The translations under genes were made by a program, and so were the position numbers. DNA of 6,354 nucleotides, taken from NCBI GenBank assembly GCA_030591745.1, contig JAUVAM010000250.1:1-6354 (forward strand). Reading direction: 5' to 3'. The DNA is from Deltaproteobacteria bacterium (GTDB lineage: Bacteria > Myxococcota > B64-G9). Under the pieces are notes generated by a model. That model saw only the letters and a program-made list of their open reading frames with translations. It searched no databases and was not told where the DNA came from. Shown here piece after piece: positions 4,691-6,354 of the stretch (position 1 is the first letter of the stretch; the number at the start of each line of letters is the position of its first letter).

Positions 4691-6354
4691 ATGGATGCGG
4701 ACAAAATAAGAGCAACCTTCTTAGAAAAATTCAGACAGGTTGTCTACGAACGCAGCCAGACTCTCAGCGAGCAGTATGAAAAGCTGATCGATGGAGCTGA
4801 CGAGGCGATAGCCGACGCGCTGATGCGCGAGTTGCATACCCTGAAAGGCGAATCCCGCATGATGGGTTTCGCAGCGGCCGGACAGGTTGTGCATGCGCTC
4901 GAAGACGCCGTCAAGCAGACAAGAGAAGACAAGTTTCGTCAACTGCCCCAACTTCGCGAGGTCTTCTTTGAGGTCTTGGACTCGGTGGCCGCCATCGCGG
5001 GGCAGGGTGCTTCTCCCGATCCGGAACCCATCTGCCATCGCATTGCCGCCGCTTTGGAGGGCAAAGCCCCCAAGCCTGCCGCAAAAAAGCCCAAGCCGAA
5101 AAAAGACAAAGCCCAGGGTCCAGAACCCCGGAAGACCCAGACGAAGGAAGCAGCACCAGGGCCGAAGAAAGACCCCTCCTCCTTTGAATTACCAAGCATG
5201 GTGCACATCAGCGGTCAGGATCTGGACCGATTGAGTGACTCGATCAGCGATCTATTCAGCACCTATTTACAAATTCAGGATTTGGGTAAAGGCATCACTC
5301 GCCTGCGAAGCCACGCAAGTCCTCATCAGGCCAGAGACAAGCGCAAGGTGCTGGATGCCGACATGCTGATGAATTCGCTGCAGATCCTGGACCGTGATCT
5401 GGCAGCCTTCCATCGCAAATATCGCGAACGCACCTTGACCATGGCCACCGAATTGGATCTGGTCCTGGATCAGGTTCGCCAAATCCGTCTCCTGCCCATC
5501 ACGACCTTGTTCAATGTCTACGCTTCGGCTGCCCGAGATCTCGCCCGGGCAGTAGGCAAACAGCTCCAAGTGCGAATCGAGGGCGAGACCACCATGGTGG
5601 ACCGCAGCATCCTGGATGCACTGGGCGACATGCTCCTGCATCTCATTCGCAATGCCATCGATCATGGGCTGGAGGAAGGGCCCAAGCGACTGGGGCAAAA
5701 CAAGCCTGAGCGCGGCAGCTTGTGGCTGCGCGCACAGGTAGTCAACGACCGCATCCGCATCGAGGTTGAAGACGACGGCCGAGGCATCGACCCTGGACAG
5801 ATCCGAAAAATCGCCCTGCGCAAAGGCGTCATCAAAAACCATGAATTTGAAACCCTGACAAACCAAGAATCCATCGAGCTCATCTTTGCCCCAGGATTCT
5901 CGACCGCAGAAAAGACGACGGAGTTATCAGGCCGCGGCGTCGGCATGGACGTGGTGCGGGACCGACTTCAGGACCTGGGCGGTGCCATCTATGTGGACTC
6001 AACCCCCGGCCAAGGCACTCGATTCTCCATTGAGCTTCCCACCACGGTAGCCATCGCCCGAGTCGTAATGTTCAAGGCGGCAGGTCAAACCTTCGCCCTG
6101 CTGGCGACCTTCGTTCGGCGGGTAGAGCGCATTTCGACGCAGTCCTTGCTGGAGACATCCGGGGGCAGAGCCCTGACCGTGCCCGAAGGCACCATCAGCG
6201 CAGCCCATGCCAACGAACTGTTGCGGCTGGGAGCGGCTCGTTCCGATAATGAGCACACACCCGTCTTGTTGTTGGAACATGGAGATCGTCGCATCGCCTT
6301 GTTGGTCGATGAACTGATTGGCGAACAGGAGTTGACCATTAAGCCATTCAGTCC
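4691..6354 (+). CDS. cheA: CheA-type chemotaxis histidine kinase (3' end outside window)
   Basis: The frame is open from ATG 4691 to the right edge, giving 554 residues. HPt (P1) domain at about 1-120, with phosphorylated His49 in LHTLKGESRMMGF. A Lys/Pro/Ala-rich linker (about 123-165) follows directly, with no room for a P2 CheY-docking domain. The dimerisation region is at about 168-270, ending VRQIRLLPITTLF. ATPase domain about 271-450: N-box HLIRNAIDHGLE (H317, N321), G1 box DDGRGID (361-367), FAPGFST (399-404), G2 box GRGVGMDVV (414-422), and TPGQGTRFSIELP. The CheW-like P5 domain begins near 450 (VVMFKAAGQTFALLATFVRRV) and is cut in ALLVDELIGEQE. All catalytic residues I can check are present. 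There is no better start upstream in frame; the Shine-Dalgarno is weak (GAGAAG 4671-4676, 14 bases away). Whether a receiver follows P5, as in FrzE, cannot be seen. Confidence 0.96.
   Translation, partial: MDADKIRATFLEKFRQVVYERSQTLSEQYEKLIDGADEAIADALMRELHTLKGESRMMGFAAAGQVVHALEDAVKQTREDKFRQLPQLREVFFEVLDSVAAIAGQGASPDPEPICHRIAAALEGKAPKPAAKKPKPKKDKAQGPEPRKTQTKEAAPGPKKDPSSFELPSMVHISGQDLDRLSDSISDLFSTYLQIQDLGKGITRLRSHASPHQARDKRKVLDADMLMNSLQILDRDLAAFHRKYRERTLTMATELDLVLDQVRQIRLLPITTLFNVYASAARDLARAVGKQLQVRIEGETTMVDRSILDALGDMLLHLIRNAIDHGLEEGPKRLGQNKPERGSLWLRAQVVNDRIRIEVEDDGRGIDPGQIRKIALRKGVIKNHEFETLTNQESIELIFAPGFSTAEKTTELSGRGVGMDVVRDRLQDLGGAIYVDSTPGQGTRFSIELPTTVAIARVVMFKAAGQTFALLATFVRRVERISTQSLLETSGGRALTVPEGTISAAHANELLRLGAARSDNEHTPVLLLEHGDRRIALLVDELIGEQELTIKPFS

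Noticed and set aside
4887..5234. Plus-strand frame of 115 codons, rich in Arg/Pro/Ser
   Set aside because: It lies wholly inside cheA in another frame, and its composition is that expected from the frame-shifted Lys/Pro/Ala linker.
5267..5866. Minus-strand frame of 199 codons opposite cheA
   Set aside because: The + strand here encodes the CheA dimerisation and ATPase domains with catalytic motifs; the minus frame is incidental.
1..6354. CRISPR arrays, insertion sequences, tRNA/rRNA genes, prophage or attachment-site signals
   Set aside because: No repeated units, transposase motifs, terminal inverted repeats or RNA-gene sequences seen; the window is almost wholly coding for one signalling operon.

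Overview
The window is one strand-uniform, tightly packed gene cluster that encodes most of a bacterial chemosensory (Che-type) pathway. All eight genes I can support lie on the + strand. Most gaps between them are 1 to 42 bases, and one junction is an ATGA start/stop overlap, so they very probably form one operon whose promoter lies upstream of the window. Composition looks moderately GC-rich by eye (not computed). The PilZ domains are of the kind that is abundant in Myxococcus and relatives (RKHPR motif, then YTxNxSESGLFIAT). This suggests a deltaproteobacterium in the broad sense (Myxococcota, Bradymonadales or Desulfobacterota-like), but I cannot name a species.

Layout: (1) the last ~44 codons of a protein whose C-terminus resembles the YfiR/DUF4154 periplasmic regulators; (2) a PilZ-receiver fusion whose receiver has lost its phosphoacceptor Asp (Glu instead) and the conserved Ser/Thr and Lys; (3) a 42-base gap with a strong 8-bp hairpin; (4) a membrane chemoreceptor (MCP) with a periplasmic sensor domain, two HAMP-like units and a divergent signalling tip; (5) a standard CheW; (6) a short CheW-like protein lacking the central CheW segment, comparable to FrzB of Myxococcus; (7) a second PilZ-receiver fusion, paralogous to (2) but with an intact receiver; (8) a single-domain CheY-like receiver; (9) a CheA histidine kinase (HPt, dimerisation, ATPase, CheW-like domain) that runs off the right edge. 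No CheR or CheB is visible; they may lie beyond the window.

How the parts should work together: the MCP senses a periplasmic or envelope signal and, through CheW, controls CheA autophosphorylation. CheA then passes phosphate to the CheY-like protein and to the intact PilZ-receiver protein. The two PilZ domains keep the c-di-GMP-binding residues, so the pathway probably joins phosphorelay signalling to c-di-GMP. One PilZ-receiver can switch by phosphorylation, while the other looks locked or phosphorylation-independent. The upstream YfiR-like gene and the CHASE8-like look of the MCP sensor suggest, as a hypothesis, that a YfiR-type periplasmic protein controls a chemoreceptor here instead of a diguanylate cyclase. 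Output is more likely an alternative function such as surface motility, polarity or biofilm than flagellar swimming, but nothing in the window proves this.
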